Shown here in pieces: positions 1-7,674 of a stretch of DNA of 64,000 nt; position 1 is the stretch's first letter; each line of letters opens with the position of its first letter. Below the pieces are notes generated by a model. That model was not told where the DNA came from. It saw only the letters and a list, made by a program, of their open reading frames with translations, and did no database searches. Source of the stretch: an uncultured Granulosicoccaceae bacterium (GTDB lineage Bacteria; Pseudomonadota; Gammaproteobacteria; Granulosicoccales; Granulosicoccaceae); contig CALKXD010000098.1 of the NCBI GenBank assembly GCA_938003855.1, forward strand, positions 1 through 64,000, read 5' to 3'. The translations under genes were made by a program, and so were the position numbers.

Positions 1-1
1 G

Positions 2-3000
2 GGCACGGTACTTCAGCAAAGCAGTGCATCGAATTCTGCTGTTTATATTGAAGGCTATTTCTATAACGACACCTACGATACCGAAGCGCAAACCGGTCGG
101 GAGGGTGACATCTGGATATCACTGGGTTTCCGGGTCAATGAATCCGGAGACAGAGTCGCCGACTACTGCTTTTCCCGTATTGATTCGAACGGCGATCGAC
201 AAAACATTGGCGAGTCGGGTTCAGAACTGTGTAACGATTTGCCGGATGCCGCTACCTTACCGCTCGACACCCAACACAAAGCCGGCATCGAGATTGATCG
301 AGCCGCAAAATCCGTCACAGTGAGCATCGGAGGTCTCTCCCGACAAATAGCGCTGACCGGCAACGTGTACAAGCCCTACCGAAATCAGCAGCGTATGCAG
401 GCCCGGCAATTCGGCGCACCGGCAACGACCGTGGTATTGGTGCATCGCATAGAAACCGACACCTTCAGCGATAATTTTTCAGTTACGCGACCACCGATCA
501 ATCGCTATCGCAATAACTATTTTCCCGCCTCACGGAATTTATCAGCAACCGATGGACAAGCCACTCTATTTGCCACAACTGATGACCCGGATGACGGTGA
601 GAGTGCCGAACTCTGGCTGCAGCAATCCGGTGACTACCTCGAAGCCGTGGTTACCTTATCCAGCGAATCCAGCTTCACCAGCGGCGAATCTGATGTGGGC
701 GCTATCGTGAAACTTGCGGCTTACAACGATGTTCAGGATGGTGGTGCAAATGGTGAAGAAGGCGATGTTGAGGCCCGCATTCAATTCAGAACCCAGGGCA
801 ATGGGCGTCGCGCCGCACGATACTGTTTGGTTCGCGCCAATGACCCCGACTATGACAGTGTCACCGGTCTGCTTGAAGACGGTGAAGAATGCCTCAATAT
901 CCCTTTGCTGGTAGAGTTTGACCGTGCGTATCGTGTAGCACTTGAACTCGACAGGGCCGCAAAAACCATGTCGTTCGCCCTCGATGACCAACGCTACACC
1001 GTGAACATACAGTCTGATATCTATCAGGCAGCCGGTCCGCGACGCTATGTTGGTGTCAGTGCAAATCGCCAGGCCACCGGAGTGGTCCACGTTGACGATC
1101 TGCGCACATCGCCGGACTCACTGACACCAACAGAAGTGACCAATGGCCTGACATCCCCCGCACCATTTCCCGACCCGGTCGATGCAGCCGCACTGCTGCA
1201 AGTCGATTCCAGCATCGAGCAGCCATTCGATTTTTCCAACCAGCAGCCAACGCTGGACTTTGTCGACGACTTCAGTGGCATAACCACCGCCTTCGGCTTC
1301 TGGGGCGGGCGGGACCGGGGAGAATCGGCCATCTCATGGAACGACGGCGCTGTTACGCTGAAAACCAACACAGCGGAAGGCATTGACAACGGCAACTACA
1401 CCGAGCTCTACCTGCAGAAAAAATCGGATCTGATTGAGGCGGTCGTCAGTCTTTCCAGTGCCACGCGTCTGCCGCCGTCCGGCGACACCGGTGCTGAAAT
1501 TATCATTCTGGCCAGCCTCTATAACGATACGCAGGATTATGGCTTCAACGATCAGGAAGGCGATCTACAGGCCGAGCTTGGTATTCAGTTTGAGGGCGAC
1601 GGCAGTCGGCGCATGCGCGTGCGGCTTCGCCGTACCGATGCCAGCGGCAACCGTGATCTTAACCTGCTTGAAGGCCTCATGGAATTTGACGACGGTATAG
1701 GGTCGATAATCCCGCAGCTCGACACCCAATACAAGCTGAGCATAGGCATTGACCGCAGTACCGGCGTTATCCGTTTTGGCGTCGACGATCAATTTACTGA
1801 CTACCAGAGTTTAACCGGTACCTTCCTGCCAGCGAGGCAGCGCTCGATAATATCCGTCAGCCACTTCCGCGGCTCCGGTGTTGCGGTCGGCAACATCCAT
1901 TCAATTAAAACAGACAGTATCGACGTCGACTTCAGCCAGCAAGCACCATTAATTGCACCGTATCGGCCAGCCTTCAATGCGCAGTACCCCGGTGTTGCTG
2001 TGGAAGCCGTGGATGGACGCCTGCGACTGGAGGCAGATGGCGCGTTAACCAGTGACCGCGACCCGCGCATCGCAGCACTGAGTGCGTCTGACTACATTGG
2101 TGCATCTATAGAGCTGTCGAGCGACTCTGTGATACAGACAGATGGCACGGTATTGATCGATGTGCACGGCATTATGTACAACGACCTGCCGGGCGGCACT
2201 ATAGAGCAAGGCAATTCTGAAGGCCGGGTTTTCGCCACTGTGCGCCTGACCGCTGAGAGCAACACCGAACGCTATGTACAGTATTGTGCATTCAGATCGA
2301 ATGATAGCAGCTTCGACGATACCACCGAGCTGGTCGGCGGCGACCCTGACAACTGCCCGCGCTTCACCACAGTGCCTGAATTTGACACGGCCTACCCGGC
2401 TTTCATCAGGCTGGATCGCGACGCGGCCACACTGACCTTCGGGTTTAACGGTGAGGAGGTTATCTATAACATCACCACCGGTATCAGTAACGCCGAACCA
2501 TTCAGTGGCGTACGAGCCAGTACATCCGAAGGCAGCAAGGTAATCGCCTGGGCAGACGATTTGTCCTTCGCAGAGAATCCGGTCGCACTGGCCGACTCAT
2601 CAAGCACGCTGGTCTCAAGCCGTAGTGACAGTAACGCCTCGACCACCACCGATGGTTCATCCGGCGGTGGATCAACAGCGCCTGGCCTGCTGATGTTATT
2701 GCTACTGCGGCTATTGCGCGCAAAAAGAATTCTGCCTGACCTCAAGCGCCGGGTCACTGACAATAGCCGCTATTTGTTACTCGCCCTGCTCTGCGTACCA
2801 GCCATTGCTGTGCAATCGTGCGCCACCAATCCACAGCCAATACCGTCATCGTTCACCGCGCTCGAGCAGGCCGAGGTCCTTAACCACATTCGCGGTAAAA
2901 CTGAAACCTGGTCACAGGGTGGCGCATTCTATAACCCTGACGGCAGTCTGCAGGTGGTTTGGGATGGCCTGGACACAAGCGGCAACTGGCGAGTCACCGA

Positions 3001-3025
3001 AGCCGGGACGTGTGCTTTGTTGTAG
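2..3025 (+). CDS. Large repeat-built surface protein with GlyGly-CTERM-like sorting tail; 5' end outside window, fused to lipoprotein sequence
   Basis: The frame is open from the first bases, so the N-terminus lies upstream of the window. The visible chain holds one partial and three full units of about 200-220 residues (roughly 2-455, 470-1110, 1255-1915 and 1920-2570). Each has an acidic turn of the type YNDxQDxGxxxEEGD, a stretch of the type LDTQYKxxIxIDR and a closing VxVDDLR-like strand, which suggests beta-sandwich repeats. Around 2650-2725 there is a Ser/Thr/Gly-rich linker, GGGSTAPG, a run of leucines and a basic end (RLLRAKR), which fits a GlyGly-CTERM (rhombosortase) sorting signal. 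Such signals normally end the protein. Here the frame continues into a second hydrophobic, lipobox-like segment and stops at 3025. Surface or secreted location is inferred; no enzymatic domain is recognised. Confidence 0.6.
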   Translation, partial: GTVLQQSSASNSAVYIEGYFYNDTYDTEAQTGREGDIWISLGFRVNESGDRVADYCFSRIDSNGDRQNIGESGSELCNDLPDAATLPLDTQHKAGIEIDRAAKSVTVSIGGLSRQIALTGNVYKPYRNQQRMQARQFGAPATTVVLVHRIETDTFSDNFSVTRPPINRYRNNYFPASRNLSATDGQATLFATTDDPDDGESAELWLQQSGDYLEAVVTLSSESSFTSGESDVGAIVKLAAYNDVQDGGANGEEGDVEARIQFRTQGNGRRAARYCLVRANDPDYDSVTGLLEDGEECLNIPLLVEFDRAYRVALELDRAAKTMSFALDDQRYTVNIQSDIYQAAGPRRYVGVSANRQATGVVHVDDLRTSPDSLTPTEVTNGLTSPAPFPDPVDAAALLQVDSSIEQPFDFSNQQPTLDFVDDFSGITTAFGFWGGRDRGESAISWNDGAVTLKTNTAEGIDNGNYTELYLQKKSDLIEAVVSLSSATRLPPSGDTGAEIIILASLYNDTQDYGFNDQEGDLQAELGIQFEGDGSRRMRVRLRRTDASGNRDLNLLEGLMEFDDGIGSIIPQLDTQYKLSIGIDRSTGVIRFGVDDQFTDYQSLTGTFLPARQRSIISVSHFRGSGVAVGNIHSIKTDSIDVDFSQQAPLIAPYRPAFNAQYPGVAVEAVDGRLRLEADGALTSDRDPRIAALSASDYIGASIELSSDSVIQTDGTVLIDVHGIMYNDLPGGTIEQGNSEGRVFATVRLTAESNTERYVQYCAFRSNDSSFDDTTELVGGDPDNCPRFTTVPEFDTAYPAFIRLDRDAATLTFGFNGEEVIYNITTGISNAEPFSGVRASTSEGSKVIAWADDLSFAENPVALADSSSTLVSSRSDSNASTTTDGSSGGGSTAPGLLMLLLLRLLRAKRILPDLKRRVTDNSRYLLLALLCVPAIAVQSCATNPQPIPSSFTALEQAEVLNHIRGKTETWSQGGAFYNPDGSLQVVWDGLDTSGNWRVTEAGTCALL

Positions 3026-3156
3026 AGCTCTGGGGCCCCGACGAGGACTGCCATAGCTATCGCTATGAGCAGAACATTGTGAAGCTGGTTTACCAGAACA
3101 AATCGGTGCAGCGGGCAACTTTCAACGGCGAGCAATTGGCGCAGTACCGCCCATGA
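2776..3156 (+). pseudogene. Frameshifted small lipoprotein (DUF995-like) fused behind the surface protein
   Basis: In the frame of the upstream gene, a hydrophobic segment (LLLALLCVPAIAV) precedes QSC, a plausible but atypical lipobox. It is followed by a small domain with the pattern YNPDGSLQVVWDG...GNWRV, resembling DUF995-type lipoproteins. At GGG 3005-3007 the frame breaks. One extra G would read on as AGDVCFVVELWG and continue open to the stop at 3154-3156. Sequence similarity therefore crosses a single-base deletion in a homopolymer. The start is uncertain: a TTG at 2776 is the only near candidate and lacks an evident ribosome site. The gene may be a real pseudogene or an assembly error. 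Confidence 0.5.
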
Positions 3157-3218
3157 GGCTCTAACACAAACCACCCCGTAATATTCAAGCAATCCATCAA
3201 TAAATAAGGATGTTACTT

Positions 3219-3905
3219 ATGAACAACGCAGATGAAAAAATCTATAAGCCAACGTTAGCACCGGCGGCGCTCACGCTGACAATCGCGGCACTGGCGCTGG
3301 CAGCTTGCGTAGCAAAATCTACGATAAAGGAAAATCCAGTTGCCGCTGAGTTGGCTCCGATGCAAAAGCCGGTTCGAGCAGTCAACCACCGCAACTACGA
3401 ATTGGATACCCTGACTAACACCGAAATTTATTACGACCACCTGGCAGCCACTGATGGCACTACCCTCAACGGGCGCAACCACAAAGGCTGCCAATGGCAG
3501 GCCACCGACGATGTAATGACTCCCACGTCCGCGTGGGCAAACTGTGGCAGCAACCCTGAATGGCAGGCAGGTGAACACAAAGACATGGTTAAGAGGGGTG
3601 AAATCTGGCCGCTCGCGGTTGGAAACAAAGTCTCCTATAGCTACTTTCAGGTGAACGCACGCGGCAACCAGCAGCCTGAAAAAGTAACACGCACCTGCGA
3701 GGTAAAAAACACCGTCAATATAGATGTGGCAGCCGGCAACCTGGACACCTTCAAGGTGGTCTGTGTGAGGAAAAAAGGCGACTGGTCGAAAACATGGACC
3801 GTCTACTACAGCCCGGCACTGGCGCAGCATGTCAAGTTCGTGCGCCAGTCCTCCAATAACGGCATCGAGCACAACGTGGAATATCTGCGCTCGGAACCGA
3901 TTTGA
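3219..3905 (+). CDS. Predicted outer-membrane lipoprotein, function unknown
   Basis: The 228-residue product has an N-terminal hydrophobic segment ending in the lipobox LAAC (Cys30), so it should be lipidated. The mature part contains several cysteines and aromatic-rich strands (for example WQATDDVMTP and WTVYYSP). I do not recognise a named family, though the compact beta-rich character resembles the lipoprotein fragment just upstream. I chose the ATG at 3219 because AAGGA (3206-3210) sits 8 nt before it. The ATG at 3210 overlaps that site and cannot use it. The 60 nt between the frameshifted lipoprotein and this gene suggest co-transcription. Confidence 0.6.
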   Translation: MNNADEKIYKPTLAPAALTLTIAALALAACVAKSTIKENPVAAELAPMQKPVRAVNHRNYELDTLTNTEIYYDHLAATDGTTLNGRNHKGCQWQATDDVMTPTSAWANCGSNPEWQAGEHKDMVKRGEIWPLAVGNKVSYSYFQVNARGNQQPEKVTRTCEVKNTVNIDVAAGNLDTFKVVCVRKKGDWSKTWTVYYSPALAQHVKFVRQSSNNGIEHNVEYLRSEPI

Positions 3906-4381
3906 CTCACACTGTCAACCCGCTGACTCTGAACCGGGTGTAGTTTTGATCCGCGCCGGCACAGTGCTTTCATGTGCCGGCGCCAGCCACCCTGACCATT
4001 TGACTCTTTGCCGCATCAGGCACCGTCGATACCGACAGCGCCCACCCTGGCAATCGGCCAATACTGCCTCGCTGACAATGGGCATCTTTCTACCCGGTCA
4101 TTGTCCGAAAAAGCAGCAACCATCATTATTCGTTCAGCAGCCTCTGACTTGCCACCGCTTAGAATGATACATGTCAACTTGCATATCCAACAAGCTACTC
4201 TATAACTAACGGTACGATTACCTTATACGTCAGCGAGTTTCTGAACCGGCCGGTGTGCGTTGCAGAGAAGCACAATTGATCCCGGCATCAGTCTCTCATT
4301 AACCCGGAATTGTGACCATAATCCGGTCGCCGCAGGGTGACTCGATTGCAGCCACGTATTTGTCACCACGGAATGCGCCAC
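3906..4381. other. Gene-free stretch with one strong hairpin
   Basis: This 476-bp gap separates the lipoprotein and PilZ genes. Apart from the hairpin at 3953-3983 I see no conserved element. Short open frames here lack ribosome sites and recognisable domains. Confidence 0.5.
3953..3983 (+). terminator. Strong 11-bp hairpin, possible terminator
   Basis: GCGCCGGCACA (3953-3963) pairs perfectly with TGTGCCGGCGC (3973-3983) around a 9-nt loop, 48 nt after the lipoprotein stop. There is no T-run after it, so intrinsic termination is uncertain. It could instead be a 3'-stabilising structure. Confidence 0.45.
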
Positions 4382-4756
4382 ATGAAAAACAGTGTCAGCT
4401 ACGACCGACGCAGCTTTCCGCGACAACAGCTGCAGTACGTACTTAATGTCGATTCGCAGGTTACCGGTCGAAAATTCGGCCATATCCTCGATGTGTCGCT
4501 TGAAGGCATACGCATGGAGTGCAACCGCCCGATCAAACGGCTGGATGTTTACGAATTATCATTCCATCTGCCACCTGAAGTGTATGGCGATGACGAAATA
4601 CATTTCAGTGCATGCTCTATCTGGACTCGTCCGGGCCCGCGACAGGGCACCAGCATTTCCGGGTTTAAAGTCATGCAATACTGGCAGCGCACCAACAACC
4701 ATGTCGCATTGAGTAGCGTGATCTCTGACTACGAGAGCTTTCTGCGCTCACTCTAA
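4382..4756 (+). CDS. PilZ domain protein (c-di-GMP binding)
   Basis: This 124-residue protein is a single PilZ domain. It carries the arginine motif RRSFPR near residues 8-13 and the second signature DVSLEG about 30 residues later, which together bind cyclic di-GMP. A beta-barrel-like pattern follows. PilZ proteins act as cytoplasmic c-di-GMP receptors in motility, exopolysaccharide or virulence control, and nothing here fixes the target. A response-regulator diguanylate cyclase occurs at 53.8 kb, but no direct link can be claimed. Two upstream ATGs (4337, 4373) are possible. I prefer 4382 because the domain begins immediately after it. It stands alone, convergent with the following hydrolase gene. 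Confidence 0.8.
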   Translation: MKNSVSYDRRSFPRQQLQYVLNVDSQVTGRKFGHILDVSLEGIRMECNRPIKRLDVYELSFHLPPEVYGDDEIHFSACSIWTRPGPRQGTSISGFKVMQYWQRTNNHVALSSVISDYESFLRSL

Positions 4757-4775
4757 CGCACCGGCGCCGCGCAAC

Positions 4776-4794
4776 TGAAAGCGGCAGGCTTTCA
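4776..4794. terminator. Hairpin between convergent genes
   Basis: TGAAAGC (4776-4782) and GCTTTCA (4788-4794) form a 7-bp stem with a 5-nt loop between the stops of the PilZ gene and the convergent hydrolase gene. It may act on both strands. It has no clear T-tract. Confidence 0.35.
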
Positions 4795-4803
4795 CGCCGC
4801 AAT

Positions 4804-5736
4804 TTAAGTTACCACAGCGCCATCGGTTAGAAACGGGATCACCTGCGTCAGTGTTTCCTGCGGATTCTCTTCTGCCAGAAAGTGTCCCGATAGCACAGGC
4901 CCGCCGGTGACCGTTTCACACCAGTTACGCCACACACCCAGCGTGTTGGACACCGTCCCCAGAGAGCGTTTTTCACCCCAGAGTGCAAGCGTCGGGCAAC
5001 GGATTTTACGCCCGTCGTTACGGTCGGCGATATCCAGGTCAAAATCAATGGTGATGCCAGCGCGATAGTCTTCACTCATCGCGTGTATGCATTCTGGACG
5101 ACGATAGGATTGTCGATAGTGCTCAAGCGCGGCGGGATCAAAGACGGTTAACTCCCCCGTGGCATTCCAGCTTTTCAGCAGATACTCGTGCCAGCTATCG
5201 GGATCTGCGCTGATTAATGTCTCGGGCAACGGTGCAGCTTGCGCCAGAAACGTCCAGTGGAATTTGCTCATCGCACCGGCGTGATCCATCGCCACCCATG
5301 CCTCCGAGGTGGGAACAATATCGAGCACTACCAGTTTCTCTACCGCGTCCGGGTGATCGAGTGCCAGTCGATAGCCGACCCGCGCTCCACGGTCGTGTGA
5401 AAGCACCGAGAATCGGTCGTAACCCATAGCGCGCATTACCTCGATGCAATCAGTGGCCATGGCGCGTTTGGAGTAGCTTTGATGCAGCACGTCGCTGATT
5501 GGTGCCGACGACTGACCATAGCCGCGAAGATCCATAATCACCAGCGTGTGATGTCGGGCCAGATCCGCTGCCACGCGGTGCCAGCAGACATGTGTCTGCG
5601 GGTACCCGTGCAACATCAGCAATGGCGGGCCGCTGCCACCGGTGCGCAAAAAAATCTCCGCGCTGGTGGTGCTGATACGCTGACTGGCAAAACCGGGGAA
5701 CAGATCGACAGGATCACTCATGGGCTGACTCAACAT
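4804..5736 (-). CDS. Alpha/beta hydrolase, haloacetate (fluoroacetate) dehalogenase-like
   Basis: The 310-residue sequence matches the haloacetate dehalogenase branch of alpha/beta hydrolases. It has an oxyanion motif HGYPQTH at 43-49, DLRGYG at 69-74, and the nucleophile elbow SHDRGAR with Asp115 in place of the serine of esterases. An HW pair further on corresponds to the halide/fluoride-binding residues of the family, and SGHF near the C-terminus gives the catalytic histidine. Known members hydrolyse the carbon-halogen bond of haloacetates in the cytoplasm. The true substrate may differ, since soluble epoxide hydrolases are related. ATGs at 5736 and 5721 are both possible starts and neither has a strong ribosome site. 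It is transcribed divergently from the flavin monooxygenase gene. Confidence 0.75.
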   Translation of the reverse strand: MLSQPMSDPVDLFPGFASQRISTTSAEIFLRTGGSGPPLLMLHGYPQTHVCWHRVAADLARHHTLVIMDLRGYGQSSAPISDVLHQSYSKRAMATDCIEVMRAMGYDRFSVLSHDRGARVGYRLALDHPDAVEKLVVLDIVPTSEAWVAMDHAGAMSKFHWTFLAQAAPLPETLISADPDSWHEYLLKSWNATGELTVFDPAALEHYRQSYRRPECIHAMSEDYRAGITIDFDLDIADRNDGRKIRCPTLALWGEKRSLGTVSNTLGVWRNWCETVTGGPVLSGHFLAEENPQETLTQVIPFLTDGAVVT

Positions 5737-5882
5737 AGACGAACGAAAACCATTTAATGTGCACGGTGATTGCGCGCCTGCTCAATTGCAGAATCTGACA
5801 TCACACCTTACGATGATACTGCGATAATCCGACTTGTGGCTTATTAATAGTCCACTGTCAAAGCCACCACGGAGCAGTCACC
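5737..5882. promoter_or_regulatory. Divergent promoter region, hydrolase and BVMO
   Basis: These 146 bp lie between two divergent start codons and must hold promoters for both. A GGAG ribosome site (5871-5874) lies 8 nt before the monooxygenase ATG. I cannot place -35/-10 boxes with confidence. Confidence 0.4.
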
Positions 5883-7517
5883 ATGACCACAGTATCAGGC
5901 AATGCCTCTGGATCTCAGGGCGACCTGCCGCTCGATGCCATTGTCATTGGCGCCGGGTTTTCAGGCCTGTACCAGTTGCACACCCTGCGCAACGACCACG
6001 GCTACCGGGTGCAGGTGCTGGAAGCCGGTGACGGTGTTGGTGGCACCTGGCACTGGAACCGCTACCCCGGCGCACGATGCGACTCCGAGAGCCACGCCTA
6101 TTGCTACAGTTTTTCTGACTCCCTGACGCGGGAATGGCAGTGGTCAGAACGCTATCCCGGGGCCGCAGAGATTGTCAGATACCTTAACCATGTGGCTGAT
6201 CGCTTTGACCTGCGCCGTGATATTCAGCTCAACACCCGGGTGGTCTCAGCACGCTTCGACGACGACCGTCACCAGTGGCACGTGAAGACCGCCGCCGGCG
6301 ATACTTTCGTCGCGCGCTATTTGATCACCGCTATCGGCTGCCTTTCTTCTGCCAACGTCCCTGCGTTAGCAGGCCTCGACCGATTTAACGGCCAGTGGGT
6401 CCACACCGGCGCCTGGCCGCATGACGGGGTTGATTTCAGCGGTAGGCGGGTGGGTCAGATCGGCACCGGATCAACCGGTATTCAGGCAGCGCCGGTAATC
6501 GCAGAAACAGCAAAGCAGCTGACGGTGTTTCAGCGTACTGCCAATTACAGTGTGCCGGCCCGCAATGCGCCACTGAGCGATGAACAGCGACAGCAGCAGC
6601 GAGACAATGCCACCGCTGTACGTGAACTGATGCGCAGCAACACCAACGGTCATCCGTGGTCGATCAATAGCGAGAGCGCACTGCAGGCCTCAGCAGATGA
6701 ACGGGCTGCCCGCTATGAACGCATGTGGACTGACGGCGGGCTGCGTTTTCGTGCCGCCTATAGTGACCTTGGGTCCAATGCGCAGGCCAATCGAACCGCG
6801 GCTGATTTCATCAAGAGCAAAATCCGACGCAAAGTCCGCGATCCGGCCACCGCCGAGGCGCTGTGCAATATTGACCACCCATACGGGGCTAAACGACCGC
6901 CTATCGATACCGGCTACTTTGAAACATTCAACCGGGACCATGTATCGCTGGTAGATTTAAAGAGCGATCCAATCATTGAAGTTACCGCCAGCGGTATCCG
7001 CACTGAAAGCACACACCACAACCTAGACATCATTGTTTTTGCGACCGGCTTTGATGCCATGACCGGTGCATTGCTGAGCATTGACATAGAGGGCGTCGGT
7101 GGCACTACGCTGCAGCAGAAGTGGGCAGACGGCCCGTGCAATTACCTGGGCATTCAGATCACCGGATTCCCCAATCTATTTACCATCACCGGTCCTGGCA
7201 GCCCATCCGTGCTGACTAACATGCCAGTAGCAATCGAGCAACATGTTGACTGGGTCACCGGATGTATCAATCATCTGCAGCAACATGGCAAAACCAGAAT
7301 CGAAGCCAGCGATGAAGCCATGACAAACTGGCGGAGCGAAGTTAACACCGCCGCCGATGCAACTCTGCTGCCGACGGTGGCTCACTCGTGGTACCTGGGC
7401 GCTAACATACCCGGTAAACCCAGGGTTTTTATGCCTTATGCCGGTGGTTTGGGCCGCTTCAGAGAGATTTGCAATGACATCGCAGCGCGCAACTACGATG
7501 GATTTGTGATCAGCTGA
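5883..7517 (+). CDS. Flavin-dependent Baeyer-Villiger-type monooxygenase
   Basis: The 544-residue enzyme has the FAD dinucleotide motif GAGFSG near residue 22 and the family fingerprint FNGQWVHTGAWPHD, matching the BVMO signature FxGxxxHxxxWP. The second dinucleotide motif, GTGSTGIQ, serves NADPH. Length and order match cyclohexanone/phenylacetone monooxygenases, which insert one oxygen atom into ketones to give esters or lactones. Some relatives act as S- or N-oxygenases, so the substrate is open. A GGAG ribosome site supports the ATG. The divergent dehalogenase-like hydrolase next door could cleave an ester product, but that pairing is inference from position alone. Confidence 0.85.
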   Translation: MTTVSGNASGSQGDLPLDAIVIGAGFSGLYQLHTLRNDHGYRVQVLEAGDGVGGTWHWNRYPGARCDSESHAYCYSFSDSLTREWQWSERYPGAAEIVRYLNHVADRFDLRRDIQLNTRVVSARFDDDRHQWHVKTAAGDTFVARYLITAIGCLSSANVPALAGLDRFNGQWVHTGAWPHDGVDFSGRRVGQIGTGSTGIQAAPVIAETAKQLTVFQRTANYSVPARNAPLSDEQRQQQRDNATAVRELMRSNTNGHPWSINSESALQASADERAARYERMWTDGGLRFRAAYSDLGSNAQANRTAADFIKSKIRRKVRDPATAEALCNIDHPYGAKRPPIDTGYFETFNRDHVSLVDLKSDPIIEVTASGIRTESTHHNLDIIVFATGFDAMTGALLSIDIEGVGGTTLQQKWADGPCNYLGIQITGFPNLFTITGPGSPSVLTNMPVAIEQHVDWVTGCINHLQQHGKTRIEASDEAMTNWRSEVNTAADATLLPTVAHSWYLGANIPGKPRVFMPYAGGLGRFREICNDIAARNYDGFVIS

Positions 7518-7674
7518 TCTTAAGCTATACCCACCGGTAGACCGGCAGGCAGTCATCGCCTCGACGACATGACTGATCTCCAAGGCACAAGTTGCAACTT
7601 TAGTACTTGACTCATTGTTCCTCTGACGGTGAGAATTTCCTGTTGCTTACATTAACCCAGCGTGGATAGTCTCT

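Noticed and set aside
3255..3872. 205-codon antisense frame across the lipoprotein gene
   Set aside because: The plus-strand gene has a lipobox and a ribosome site. The antisense product has neither signal nor domain.
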